NCBI GenBank assembly: GCA_963755695.1
Contig: CAVWLB010000010.1
Span: forward strand, 2,604,001-2,668,000
Reading direction: 5' to 3'
DNA: 64,000 nucleotides
Source of the DNA: QHWT01 sp963755695
GTDB taxonomy: Bacteria > Acidobacteriota > Vicinamibacteria > Vicinamibacterales > 2-12-FULL-66-21
Below are positions 50,498 through 59,795 of the stretch, piece by piece. The translations under genes and the position numbers were made by a program. The notes below the pieces were generated by a model. That model ran no database searches. It was not told the origin of the DNA and saw only the letters and a list, made by a program, of their open reading frames with translations. How positions within the stretch are numbered: the first letter of the stretch is position 1; each line of letters opens with the position of its first letter.

Positions 50498-51722
50498 CTA
50501 CGTCAGCTTGCTGATCAGATCGAAGATCGGCATGTACATCGCGATGACGATGCCGCCGACGACGCCGCCGAGGACCGCGATCATGATCGGCTCCATCAGC
50601 GTCAGCAGGCCCGGCGACCGCGGTGTCGACTTCCTCTTCGTAGAAGTCCGCGATCTTCGCGAGCATCGCGTCGAGCGCGCCGGTCGTCTCGCCGACGTTG
50701 ATCATCTGCACGACCATCGACGGGAACACGTTGGTCTCGCGCAGCGGCGCCGAGACGGTTTCGCCGCGCTCGATGCTCGTCCGCGTCTTCTGAATCGCTT
50801 CCTCGATGATGGCGTTGCCGGCGGTCGCGCCGTGATGTCGAGGCCGTCGAGAATCGGCACGCCCGACGACAGCAGCGTCGACAGCGTGCGGCAGAAACGC
50901 GCCACCGCGATCTTGCGCAGGATCATGCCCGAGGATCGGCAGCTTCAGGGTCAGCGCGTCGATCTGGTAGCGGCCCGGCGGGCGTGCTCGTAATACCGCT
51001 TGACGCCGTAGCCGATGCCGCCGAGGACGATGGCGATGATCGGTCCGTAGGCGACCAGGCCGTTGCTCATCGCGATGACCACGCGGGTCGGCAGCGGCAG
51101 CTGCGGCGCCGAGGCCGGCGAACAGCTGGGCGAACGTCGGGATGACCTTCCACAGAATCGCCGCGACGACGACGGCGGCGATGATGATGACCGCGATCGG
51201 GTAGATCATCGCCGACTTGACCTGCCCCTTCAGCTTGACGCTCTTTTCGATGTAGACCGCCAGCCGCTTGAGAATCGTGTCGAGGATGCCGCCCGCCTCG
51301 CCCGCCGCGATCATGTTCGAGTAGAGCGCGTCGAAGGATTTCGGGTGCTTCTTCATCGCGTCGGCCAGCGCCGCCCCCGACTCGACGTCGGATCGCACGG
51401 TCAGGATGGCTTCGGCAAATCCCTTGTGCGGCTCCTGCTTGCCGAGGATGTCGAGGCACTGCACGAGCGGCAGGCCGGCGTCGATCATGACGGAGAACTG
51501 CCGCGTGAAGATGGCGAGGTTCTTCGACGGTGCGGCCTTCCCGGTGGCCTTCTTCGGTTTCGCCTCTTTCGCCGCGGCCGCCGCCTTGGCCGGATCGATC
51601 CGCGTCACCTGGATCTGCTCGCGACGCAGCGCCGCGATGGCCGCGTCCATGGTGTCCGCGATGCGCTCGCCCGTTACCGTCTGTCCGCCCCGAGTTCGTC
51701 CGCTGTACGCAAATGTTGGCAT
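50498..51722 (-). CDS. pilC: PilC inner-membrane platform protein, frameshifted
   Basis: Platform of the type IV pilus motor (GspF family), about 405 residues. FAYSGRTRGGQTVTGERIAD starts it; LAIFTRQFSVMIDAGLPLVQ and SAMIYPIAVIIIAAVVVAAI define the first GspF repeat. The second repeat has FCRTLSTLLSSGVPILDGLD, VVQMINVGETTGALDAML and, after frame correction, EPIMIAVLGGVVGGIVIAMY and DLISKLT. Frame changes near 51105, 50980, 50930, 50835 and 50620. AGGGA lies 8 nt before ATG 51722. Confidence 0.93.
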
Positions 51723-51752
51723 AAAGTCCCTAGTCGCTAGTTACAACCAAAT

Positions 51753-51865
51753 CGGCTCATGTCTCAGGGTTCATGGTGGCTCACGGCTAAGCCGTCTTAG
51801 GCCTTGAGCCGTGAGCCTTAACCCTTGAGCCAGCTTGAGCCCTGAGCCCTAAGCCTTGAGCCCTG
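51753..51865. repeat. Heptamer inverted repeat, word GGCTCAN / NTGAGCC
   Basis: Left-arm variants: CGGCTCA, TGTCTCA, CGGCTAA. Right-arm variants: TTGAGCC, GTGAGCC, CTGAGCC, CTAAGCC, TTAACCC. It fills the pilT-pilC gap. A further pair CCCTAGT and CGCTAGT sits closer to pilC. Confidence 0.88.
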
Positions 51866-51867
51866 TC

Positions 51868-53001
51868 TCAACGTCCCGCCGGCCGGTTCGCCAGCCCTGC
51901 ACCGGGCCGTTGCATACCCGCGCCGGCCACCACTCCCGCACCGCGCGCGATCATCTGCTCGAGCTCGTCTTTCAGCGACGAGGCATTCATCGCCGTCTCG
52001 AGCGAGATCAGCCGCTTGTGATAGAGCGTCGCGAGGCACTGATTCATCGTCTGCATGCCGAGCTTTTCCTGTCCGGTCTGCATCGTCGAATAGATCTGGT
52101 GCACTTTGTCGTCGCGAATCAGGTTTCTGATCGCCGGGTTCGGCACCATGATCTCGAGCGCGACGACGCGCCCGTGGCCGTCGGCGCGCGGCAGCAGCGC
52201 CTGACACACGATGCCTTCGAGCACCAGCGAGAGCTGCGTGCGGATCTGCCCCTGCTGGTGCGCCGGGAACACGTCGATGATGCGGTTGATGGTCTGCGCC
52301 GCCGAGTTGGTGTGCAGCGTCGCAAAGGTCAAGTGGCCGGTCTCGGCGATGCGCAGTGCCGACTCGATCGTCTCGAGGTCGCGCAACTCGCCGATGAGAA
52401 CGATGTCGGGGTCTTCGCGAAGCGCGGCGCGCAGCGCCAACGCAAAACCCTGGGTGTCCTGGTGCACCTCGCGCTGGTTGACGAGACAGCCCTTGTGCTG
52501 GTGCACGAACTCGATGGGATCTTCGATGGTCAGAATGTGCTCGTGACGCTCGGTGTTGATCTTGTCGATCATCGCCGCGAGCGTCGTCGATTTGCCGGAA
52601 CCGGTGGGCCCGGTGACCAGGACCAGGCCGCGCGGCCGGTCCGCCAACGCTGCAAGCACCGCTGGCAGGCCAAGCTCGTCGAAGCCTTTGATCTGTTCGG
52701 GAATCACCCGGTAGACCGCCGCAACCGCGCCGCGCTGGTTGAACACGTTGCAGCGGAAACGCGCGATTCCGCGGATCCCGAACGAGAAGTCCAGTTCGAG
52801 CGATTCCTCGAACCGCTTCTTCTGCAGATCGGTGAGCACGCTGTAGGCAAGCGCCTTGGTCGCCGCGGCATCGAGTGGCGGCAGATCGAGCGGCTGCAGA
52901 TGCCCGTGGATGCGGACCTGCGGCGGCGTGTTGGTGGTGATATGGAGGTCCGACCCGTTGTTCTGGACCAGCGTCTGTAACAGTTCGGGCAACGTAACCA
53001 T
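51868..53001 (-). CDS. pilT: PilT twitching-motility retraction ATPase
   Basis: Hexameric ATPase that retracts pili. 377 residues with intact frame. N-terminal PAS-like part (QNNGSDLHITTNTPPQVRIH), Walker A VTGPTGSGKSTTLAAMIDKI near residue 135, Asp box ILTIEDPIEFVHQHKGCLVN, Walker B DPDIVLIGELRDLETIESAL, His box TGHLTFATLHTNSAAQTINR, and the PilT-specific AIRNLIRD and Q-rich retraction motif region. The C-terminus is an extended Gly/Arg tail (GAGMQRPGAGLANRPAGR). Confidence 0.95.
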   Translation of the reverse strand: MVTLPELLQTLVQNNGSDLHITTNTPPQVRIHGHLQPLDLPPLDAAATKALAYSVLTDLQKKRFEESLELDFSFGIRGIARFRCNVFNQRGAVAAVYRVIPEQIKGFDELGLPAVLAALADRPRGLVLVTGPTGSGKSTTLAAMIDKINTERHEHILTIEDPIEFVHQHKGCLVNQREVHQDTQGFALALRAALREDPDIVLIGELRDLETIESALRIAETGHLTFATLHTNSAAQTINRIIDVFPAHQQGQIRTQLSLVLEGIVCQALLPRADGHGRVVALEIMVPNPAIRNLIRDDKVHQIYSTMQTGQEKLGMQTMNQCLATLYHKRLISLETAMNASSLKDELEQMIARGAGVVAGAGMQRPGAGLANRPAGR

Positions 53002-53023
53002 GTTGATCCTTTATCAATGGCGT

Positions 53024-53320
53024 TGAGGCCCCACCCCCAACGCCTGCGCTCGCTTACGCTCGCGATCTTGTCTCGCCACAACCAGCCGCTTGGATCTGCG
53101 ACACTGCTGGGGCCCCACCCCACGCGCTCACGCTCGCGATCTGTTCTCTAGCAAGAACCAGCCGCCTGGATCTTCTGCGACACTGCTGAGGCCCCACCCC
53201 ACGCGCTCACGCTCGCGATCTGTTCTCTAGCAAGAACCAGCCGCCTGGATCTTCTGCGACACTGCTGAGGCCCCACCCCACGCGCTTACGCTCGCGATCT
53301 TGTCTCGCCACAGCCTCCTG
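53024..53320. repeat. 79-bp tandem repeat, about 3.6 copies, between pilB and pilT
   Basis: Units begin at about 53028 (84 bp, diverged), 53112, 53191 and 53270 (partial). The two central copies are nearly identical over 79 bp; each starts GCCCCACCCCACGCGCTCAC and contains CTCGCGATCT, TTCTCTAGCAAGAACCAGCC and CTTCTGCGACACTGCTG. First and last copies share the variant CTTGTCTCGCCACA. No reading frame crosses it. It is a different type of repeat from the heptamer arrays. Confidence 0.9.
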
Positions 53321-53321
53321 G

Positions 53322-55133
53322 CTACTTCACCGTTTCCCTCGCGACCTCTTCGATCGTCGTCACCCCGTCCATCACCTTGTGCAGGCCGCTGCGGCGAAGC
53401 GTGATCATTCCTTCTTCGACGGCCTTCTTCCGCAGTTCGAGCGCCGAGGCGCCGACGAGGATCAGCTCGCGCAACTCGTCGCTGATTTCCATCACCTCGT
53501 ACAGGCCGACGCGTCCCTTGTAGCCGGTGTTGTTGCACCGCTCGCAGCCGGTTCCTTTCTTTGGAACCACCTTCGCGGCTTCGTCGGGAGTGAAGCCGGC
53601 GTCGACCAGCGCCTGCGGGGGGTGCGGGTGATCCTGCTTGCACCCGGTGCAGACGCGACGCACGAGGCGCTGCGCGCAAATCAGGTTCACCGAGCTCGCC
53701 ACCAGAAACGGCTCGATGCCCATGTTCATCAATCGGCTGATCGTGCTCGGGGCGTCGTTGGTGTGCAGGGTGGAGAGCACGAGGTGTCCGGTGAGCGACG
53801 CCTTCACGGCGATTTCCGCGGTTTCGAAGTCGCGGATTTCGCCGACCAGGATGATGTTGGGATCCTGCCGCAAGAACGAGCGCAAGGCCGCGGCGAAGTT
53901 GAGCCCGATGTTCTCGCGGACCTGCACCTGATTGACGCCGACCAGGTTGAACTCGACCGGGTCCTCCGCGGTCATGATGTTCGTCTCCGGCGTGTTGATC
54001 TTCGAGATCGACGAATAGAGGGTGTTGGTCTTGCCGCTCCCGGTCGGGCCGGTGACCAGCACCATCCCCCAGGGCTTGCCGATCGCCGTCTCGAGCCTGC
54101 TGAGCGAGTGCGACTCGAAGCCAAGCTTCGTCATGTCGAGCATCAGCTTGTCTTTGTCGAGCAGACGCAGAACGATCTTTTCGCCGAAGAGCGTCGGCAG
54201 GCACGAGACGCGGAAGTCGATCTCCTTGGTTCCCCCGTCGCCGTCGGCGAATCGAATCTTGATGCGGCCGTCCTGCGGCAAGCGCTTTTCCGCGATGTCG
54301 AGCTTCGCCATGATCTTGATGCGCGAGGTAATCGCATCGCGGAACTTCATCGGCGGCGCCATGACGTTGTAGAGCAAGCCGTCGATGCGGAAGCGGACGC
54401 GGAATTCCTTTTCGTATGGTTCGATGTGGATGTCGCTCGCGCCCTTCTGAATCGCGGACATCAGCATCAGGTTCACCAGCCGGATGACCGGCGCTTCGCC
54501 GCCTTGCCTCTCCAGCGACGACACGTCGATCTGCTCGATCTCCTCGAGCAGCTCCACGTCGTCTTCGGCGATCGAGGCGGTTTCCTCGAGCGCCTTGGTG
54601 ACCATCTCGAGCGTGGCGGCGTTGTTGAGATTCGCCTCCTGCTGCGGCGGCGTGGCCTTCTTCTCTTTTTTCTGAACGGGCTTGTCGACGCGCGCCGCGG
54701 TAGCGGGGGTGGCCGGAAAATAGCGATCGATCGCTTCGGCGACGGCGGTCTCGGAGGCAACGACCGGCTCGACGTTATATCCCGTCATGAACTTGATGTC
54801 GTCCATGGCGAACACGTTGGTCGGATCGGTCATCGCGATCGTCAGCGTCGCGCCGGAGCGGCTCAACGGAACGATCTGATATTTCTGCGCGGTCTCCGCG
54901 GGAATCAGTTTGACGATCGCCGGGTCGATCTCGAACTGCGTGAGATTGATCGAAGGCACGCCGTACTGCTTCGAGAGTAGCGCGGTGATCTCTTCGTCTT
55001 TGACAAAGCCCAGCTTGACGAGGTTGTAGCCGAGCTTGCCGCCGTTCGTCTTTTGATAGGTAAGAGCCTCCTGCAACTGGGCAGGTGTCAGGCGCTTTTC
55101 CTTGAGCAGCAGCTCGCCAATACGCACCGGCAT
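53322..55133 (-). CDS. pilB: PilB pilus-extension ATPase
   Basis: Hexameric ATPase that drives pilus extension. 603 residues, frame intact. N-terminal GspE/PilB domain (IGELLLKEKRLTPAQLQEAL; KYQIVPLSRSGATLTIAMTD), a Pro/Lys linker, Walker A VLVTGPTGSGKTNTLYSSIS near 364, Asp box ETNIMTAEDPVEFNLVGVNQ, Walker B DPNIILVGEIRDFETAEIAV, His box GHLVLSTLHTNDAPSTISRL. A zinc-type Cys set (RRVCTGCKQD and GCERCNNTGYKGR) near 500-535 is usual for PilB. ATG 55133 with its own promoter. Confidence 0.96.
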   Translation of the reverse strand: MPVRIGELLLKEKRLTPAQLQEALTYQKTNGGKLGYNLVKLGFVKDEEITALLSKQYGVPSINLTQFEIDPAIVKLIPAETAQKYQIVPLSRSGATLTIAMTDPTNVFAMDDIKFMTGYNVEPVVASETAVAEAIDRYFPATPATAARVDKPVQKKEKKATPPQQEANLNNAATLEMVTKALEETASIAEDDVELLEEIEQIDVSSLERQGGEAPVIRLVNLMLMSAIQKGASDIHIEPYEKEFRVRFRIDGLLYNVMAPPMKFRDAITSRIKIMAKLDIAEKRLPQDGRIKIRFADGDGGTKEIDFRVSCLPTLFGEKIVLRLLDKDKLMLDMTKLGFESHSLSRLETAIGKPWGMVLVTGPTGSGKTNTLYSSISKINTPETNIMTAEDPVEFNLVGVNQVQVRENIGLNFAAALRSFLRQDPNIILVGEIRDFETAEIAVKASLTGHLVLSTLHTNDAPSTISRLMNMGIEPFLVASSVNLICAQRLVRRVCTGCKQDHPHPPQALVDAGFTPDEAAKVVPKKGTGCERCNNTGYKGRVGLYEVMEISDELRELILVGASALELRKKAVEEGMITLRRSGLHKVMDGVTTIEEVARETVK

Positions 55134-55194
55134 CGCTTAGACCACCACCTGGTCCACACTAGGGGCGCCGATAGACTTGCCGGGGAAGAAGCCT

Positions 55195-55222
55195 ATGGTA
55201 CATTGGTGACAAATATTGTCAA
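55195..55222 (-). promoter_or_regulatory. Sigma-70-type promoter of pilB overlapping a 13-bp palindrome
   Basis: On the minus strand TTGACA at 55217-55222 and TACCAT at 55195-55200 are 16 bp apart, predicting a start near 55188 and a leader of about 55 nt. The palindrome GACAAATATTGTC (plus strand 55208-55220) covers the -35 box. It differs from the pilA1 upstream palindrome at one base. A regulator bound here would block RNA polymerase. Confidence 0.5.
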
Positions 55223-55223
55223 G

Positions 55224-56234
55224 CTAGAAGACAAACCGAATGCCGACCCCCCATCCCTGGTCCCCGTTTTCCGAGCCGAAGCTGTACTGGCCGTCTGCCA
55301 TCAGCGACCCGTACACCGCAAAACTGCCCCCGACGCTCGCGACCGGTGCGGCACCGAGTCCTGCGCGGCCGCCGGCGGTATTCCAGTGAATTCCCCCACG
55401 GACCCAGGCACGCCGCGCCGGCCGGACTTCCGCGCCAACTGCCGCGTCCCGCCATTCACCAAAGCTGGCAGGCGTCTTCGTAAAATCGAAGTCGGCTGCC
55501 AGAGTGATGGCCTGGAGCATCAACAACGAGACGCCGCCCCGGATGCGGCGCTCGAGAGTAATCGGGGCGCCATCCGGCGTCGAAAAGTCGGGCTCGAACA
55601 AATTGCGCACAGTAAGGCCGGCCTTAGCGACGGTGCTGGAGAACATAACGCCGAGATCGGTGTCGAACTTGGTTGTGCCCTTTCTCGGAAACAGGTCACC
55701 AGCTTCGTCGAACTCGTCCGCATTGCCGGCGCTGACCACCCCGGTTGATGCCGAGCCGCGAACCAGCCTCAGAGTTGCCCCAACCGCCAGGTTCCGACCG
55801 ATGGACTGGACCACGGTGCCGCCGATATGCCGCGCTTCGAGTCGTTCAACTCGGATCAGCCCATCAGTATTTCGGCCGACGCCCAGCTCTGCTGTAGCAG
55901 TTGGCTCGGCCACCGGTTCTGCGGCACGGGTTACGGTCGTCATGAAGTAGGAAACGCCCAGGGCGGGAGCGCCCACGGCAATGAGGAAGCCCGAGCGACG
56001 GTGGGGAAACGAGGTGTCGTCTGGAGTTTTTAGGAGATTGTTGTCGAGCGCGACGCTGAAATACGATCCCGTGGCCAACCCCGCGGGGTTCCAGAACACC
56101 GCCGAGGCATCGTCGGCCACCGCGACAAACGCCCCAGCCATCCCGGCGGCTCGGACCCCGACCGGAGCCTCGGATTGCGCGGTTGCTGGGGCGGCCGTAC
56201 AGATGATCGCGAAGGTGAAGATGAGGTTTCGCAT
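55224..56234 (-). CDS. Outer-membrane beta-barrel protein, FadL/PorV-like
   Basis: A 336-residue exported protein. Signal peptide: LIFTFAIICTAAPATAQ. Then VGVRAAGMAGAFVAVADDAS and AVFWNPAGLATG, the N-terminal plug signature of FadL/OmpP1/PorV-type barrels. Alternating strands follow and it ends GWGVGIRFVF with a C-terminal aromatic residue for Bam recognition. The transported compound is unknown. It is 90 bp upstream of pilB, and its stop lies against the pilB -35 box. Confidence 0.8.
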   Translation of the reverse strand: MRNLIFTFAIICTAAPATAQSEAPVGVRAAGMAGAFVAVADDASAVFWNPAGLATGSYFSVALDNNLLKTPDDTSFPHRRSGFLIAVGAPALGVSYFMTTVTRAAEPVAEPTATAELGVGRNTDGLIRVERLEARHIGGTVVQSIGRNLAVGATLRLVRGSASTGVVSAGNADEFDEAGDLFPRKGTTKFDTDLGVMFSSTVAKAGLTVRNLFEPDFSTPDGAPITLERRIRGGVSLLMLQAITLAADFDFTKTPASFGEWRDAAVGAEVRPARRAWVRGGIHWNTAGGRAGLGAAPVASVGGSFAVYGSLMADGQYSFGSENGDQGWGVGIRFVF

Positions 56235-56399
56235 CGAGGAAGCTTACCCCACCCACGGCCCGTCCCTAAGTCTCACAGTGCGTGAGCTTTCTATTCCGGC
56301 GCGGGCGAAACATTAGGGGGGGCCCGAGCGTATATAGCGTGGTAAGATCGACAGTTCCAGACACTCTTCTGCCAGCGCATTTTCAAGGCGACATCCCCT

Positions 56400-57134
56400 A
56401 TGACCAACAGTGCTATGGCGGCAGGGCCCACCGCTGCGCCCAAGCCTCTCGTTGGCCGCCTGGTCGGCGTGCTGACGTCCCCGACGGCCGCCTTTCAGGC
56501 AATCGTGGCGTACCCGAAATGGTTCGGCGCGTTCACCCTGACGACGCTGGTCGTGGCGCTCTTCAGTGCTCTGCCGATGACCACCGACGCCGGCCGTCAG
56601 GCCACGCTCGATCAGCAGGTCGCAGCGATGAAGTCGTTCGGGATGGAGGTCGACGATCGCATGTACGAGCAGATGGAACGGAGAGCCGCGAGTCTCCCGT
56701 ATACCACCGCCGCCAGCATCATCGTCATATCGCCGATCTTCGGGCTGATCATTGCGGGTCTGCTGTTCGCGGTCTTCAACGCCGCCATGGGCGGCGAAGC
56801 GTCGTTCAAGCAGGTGTTCTCGGTGATATCGCACGCCGGCATCGTATCCGCGCTGAGCGCGATCTTCTCCGGAACGATCAACTACTTCCGCGGCGGGACG
56901 GGCAGCGTCGCCAATCTCGGGGCGCTGCTGCCGATGCTGCCCGAACAGTCGTTTCTCGGCAACCTGCTGGGGACGATTGACGTGTTCCTGGTCTGGTATG
57001 TCCTGGTCCTGGCAATCGGGCTCGCCGTCCTGTATCGACGCCGCACACGGCCGATCGCGTTCTCGCTGCTTGGCGTCTATGCGGTGATTGCGTTGTGTAT
57101 CGCGGTGTTCAAGAGCCGTGTGGGGGGGGCATGA
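56400..57134 (+). CDS. Yip1-domain membrane protein
   Basis: A 244-residue protein with five hydrophobic segments (WFGAFTLTTLVVALFSAL; AASIIVISPIFGLIIAGLLF; VISHAGIVSALSAIFSGTIN; TIDVFLVWYVLVLAIGLAVL; AFSLLGVYAVIALCIAVF). The opening LVGRLVGVLTSPTAAFQAIV is the Yip1-family start. It overlaps the adaptor gene as ATGA. A TAAGAT box near 56344 may be its -10. Yip1-type proteins are common in front of ABC efflux genes in this kind of genome; the function is not known. Confidence 0.8.
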   Translation: MTNSAMAAGPTAAPKPLVGRLVGVLTSPTAAFQAIVAYPKWFGAFTLTTLVVALFSALPMTTDAGRQATLDQQVAAMKSFGMEVDDRMYEQMERRAASLPYTTAASIIVISPIFGLIIAGLLFAVFNAAMGGEASFKQVFSVISHAGIVSALSAIFSGTINYFRGGTGSVANLGALLPMLPEQSFLGNLLGTIDVFLVWYVLVLAIGLAVLYRRRTRPIAFSLLGVYAVIALCIAVFKSRVGGA

Positions 57135-58490
57135 CGCGAGGCAAGAAAATTCTGATCGGCGTTGGCGTCGTCGTGATCCTCGGCGCGCTGGCGTTTGCGA
57201 ACATCAAGTTCAAGCGCCAGGAAGGCACCGTCGTCAATGTCGAGACCGTGCAGAAGCGCGACCTTCAGGCGATCGTGTCCGCGTCGGGCAAGATCCAGCC
57301 GCAGCGCCTCGTCAACATCAGCGCGGACACGATGGGGCGGGTCACCAATCTCGCGGTCGATGAAGGACAGCGCGTCAAGAAGGGAGATTTCCTTCTGCAG
57401 ATCGATCCGCGCAACCTGGCGAGCGCCTTCAACCAGACGCAGGCGTCGCTCGCGCGCCGCGCGCTCGCAGATGGAACAGCTGCGCGTGTCTGCGGAAAGC
57501 AACAAGGCCGCGCTGAAGCAGGCGCAGGACGCCTTCACCCGCCAGCAGCAGCTCTGGAAGCAGGGTCTCACGACGAAGGAGGCGCTCGACAACGCCGAAA
57601 ACCAGCTCAAGATGCGCCAGGCGGAAGCGACGGCATCCGAGCGACAGGTGGAAACCCAGCGGCTCCGCATGCAACAGGAAGAGGCTTCGCTCGAGAACGC
57701 GAAATACAACCTGAGCAAGGTCCGCATCGAGTCGCCGATCACCGGCATCATCACCCGGCGCAACATCGAGGAAGGTGAGACGGTCGTCGTCGGCACCATG
57801 AACAACGCCGGCACCGTGCTGCTGACCGTCGCCGACATGTCGGTGATCGAGGCGGAAGTCGAGGTCGACGAAACCGACATCCCGAGCGTGCAGCTCGGAC
57901 AGAAGGCGAAGATCACCATCGACGCGATGCCTGGCAAGTCGTTCTCCGGAAAGGTCACCGAAATCGGCAACAGTCCGATTCAGGCGGCCGGCGGCGCTGC
58001 GGCCGCGACCTCCGCGACGACGCAGGCGACGAACTTCAAGGTGAAGGTCACCGTCGATGGCGAGATCACGGATGTCCGCCCGGGCTTCACATGCACCGCG
58101 GAGATCACCACGGCGACGCGGAAGTCGGTGGTGTCGGTCCCCATTCAGGCGACGACGGTGCGCGAGATGGTGATCGATAAGGAAGGCAAGATCGTGCGCG
58201 AGCCGCGCAACGACAAGAAGCGTCCCAGCCGCACCAGCGTGCAGGCTTCCGAGCTCAAGCCCGGCCAGGAAAGGAAGGAGCTCGAAGGGGTGTTCGTCGT
58301 GCGCGAGAATCAGGCGGAGTTCGTCCCGACGAAAACCGGCATCGCCGGCGAGAAGTACTTCGAGGTGCTGTCGGGTCTGAAAGAGGGCGAGCAGGTGATT
58401 GTCGGACCGTTCAGCTCGGTGCGGGAGCTGGCAGACGGCGCAGCGGTCAAGATCGAAGCTGCCAAGCGGTCGCAAGTCGCCAAGACGTAA
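57131..58490 (+). CDS. MacA-like periplasmic adaptor (HlyD family), one frameshift
   Basis: Membrane-fusion protein of a MacAB-type exporter, about 450 residues. N-terminal helix: KKILIGVGVVVILGALAFAN. First lipoyl half: IVSASGKIQPQRLVNISADT and VDEGQRVKKGDFLLQIDPRN. A coiled-coil hairpin (LWKQGLTTKEALDNAENQLK) and second lipoyl half VRIESPITGIITRRNIEEGE follow. Beta-barrel domain with VDETDIPSVQLGQKAKITID. The frame changes near 57455 after QASLAR. A 60-residue charged insertion precedes the C-terminal domain (KTGIAGEKYFEVLSGLKEGE). Confidence 0.88.
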
Positions 58491-58513
58491 CCTGCCGGCC
58501 GGAGGGGTGTAGT

Positions 58514-58535
58514 GCGCTTCTTTAGTCAGAAGCGC
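58514..58535 (+). other. Intercistronic hairpin between adaptor and permease genes
   Basis: GCGCTTCT and AGAAGCGC form a perfect 8-bp stem with a 6-nt loop (TTAGTC). No T-run follows, so it is not an intrinsic terminator. It may set the ratio of adaptor to permease by RNA processing or stability. Confidence 0.5.
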
Positions 58536-58567
58536 CGCGTGAAGCCGGGTCCAAGACCCGTACATCG

Positions 58568-59794
58568 ATGAATCAGTTCTTCGAAGCGGCCTTCATCGCG
58601 CTCAACGCGATCTGGTCGAACAAGCTGCGGTCGTTTCTCACCGTGCTGGGAAACATCGTCGCAGTCACCTCGATCATTGCCGTGGTGTCGCTGGTGCAGG
58701 GGATGAACGGGTACGTCACCAACGCGATCGTGTCGGACGTCGGCGCCGACAACTTCACCATCCAGCGCGTGCCGGTGACGCGGACGCAGGAAGACGAAGA
58801 GCGGGTCCGCAACAATCCGGCAATCACCATGGTCGAGGCCGCCGCGGTCCGCAAGTTCAGCGACAACATCGGCGCGGTCGCGGGACAGGCCAACTCGCGG
58901 TCTCTGATGTCCTACCGCGGTGAGTCGGTCGACGGCGCGGAGGTCAGGGGCGTGTCGCGCGACTACATCTACTTCTCCACCTTCGACGTCGAGCGCGGAC
59001 GTCTGATTAGTCCGGTGGAGGTCGACACGGTCCGTCCGGTCACGGTCATCGGCTGGGAAGTGGCCGACAAGCTGTTCGGCCCGGTCGATCCTCTGGACAA
59101 GATGATGACCATCGGCAACGCGCACTTCCGGGTGGTCGGCATCGCCAAGAAGAAGGGCTCGTCGTTCGGGAATTCGCAGGACAACTTCGCGATCATTCCG
59201 CTCGGGGCGTTCCAGAAACTGTTCGGCGCGCGAATGCGAAGCCTGCAGTTGATCGTCAGGCCGAAGACGCCCGATCTCGTGAAAATCGCAATGGACGATG
59301 CGACCGTCGCGATGCGGATCGAACGCAGGTTGCGCCCCGCCGAGCGCGACAACTTCGGGATGTTCACCTCGGACACGCTGCTCGGCATCTACGAAACTGC
59401 CACCAAGGGCATCTTCGCGGTGCTGATCGGCGTGGTCTCGTTGTCGCTCGTGGTCGGCGGCATCGTGATCATGAACATCATGCTGATGGTGGTGAGCGAG
59501 CGCACCCGCGAGATCGGGCTGAGAAAGGCCCTCGGCGCGCGCCGCCGCGATATCATCTGGCAGATCCTCACCGAGTCGGTCACGCTCTCGACCTTCGGCG
59601 GCGTGCTCGGCACCGGCTTCGGCTTCATCCTCGCGACGATCATCAGCAAACTGTCACCGCTGCCGGCGGCGGTGCAGGTGTGGTCGGTCGCGCTCGGCAT
59701 CGGCATCACCGCGGTCGTGGGACTGTTCTTCGGGCTCTACCCGGCGATGCGTGCGGCGAAGCTCGATCCGATCGAGGCCTTGAGGCGCGAATGA
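58568..59794 (+). CDS. MacB-like ABC transporter permease (first)
   Basis: A 408-residue FtsX/MacB-type permease without an ATPase domain. First helix region NAIWSNKLRSFLTVLGNIVA, a periplasmic MacB_PCD domain (GRLISPVEVDTVRPVTVIGW, DKLFGPVDPLDKMMTIGNAH), then three helices including VVSLSLVVGGIVIMNIMLMV and the coupling motif VSERTREIGLRKALGARRRD, ending AAKLDPIEALRRE. This is the usual topology: one helix, a large periplasmic domain, three helices. It is followed 1 bp later by the second permease gene. The ATPase partner must be encoded elsewhere. Confidence 0.9.
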   Translation: MNQFFEAAFIALNAIWSNKLRSFLTVLGNIVAVTSIIAVVSLVQGMNGYVTNAIVSDVGADNFTIQRVPVTRTQEDEERVRNNPAITMVEAAAVRKFSDNIGAVAGQANSRSLMSYRGESVDGAEVRGVSRDYIYFSTFDVERGRLISPVEVDTVRPVTVIGWEVADKLFGPVDPLDKMMTIGNAHFRVVGIAKKKGSSFGNSQDNFAIIPLGAFQKLFGARMRSLQLIVRPKTPDLVKIAMDDATVAMRIERRLRPAERDNFGMFTSDTLLGIYETATKGIFAVLIGVVSLSLVVGGIVIMNIMLMVVSERTREIGLRKALGARRRDIIWQILTESVTLSTFGGVLGTGFGFILATIISKLSPLPAAVQVWSVALGIGITAVVGLFFGLYPAMRAAKLDPIEALRRE

Positions 59795-59795
59795 C

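Noticed and set aside
53024..53320. Tandem repeats as a CRISPR array
   Set aside because: Units are contiguous 79-bp copies with no variable spacers between short repeats, and no cas genes are present.
53379..54980. Long plus-strand open frame (533 codons) opposite pilB
   Set aside because: Antisense shadow of a fully intact pilB gene.
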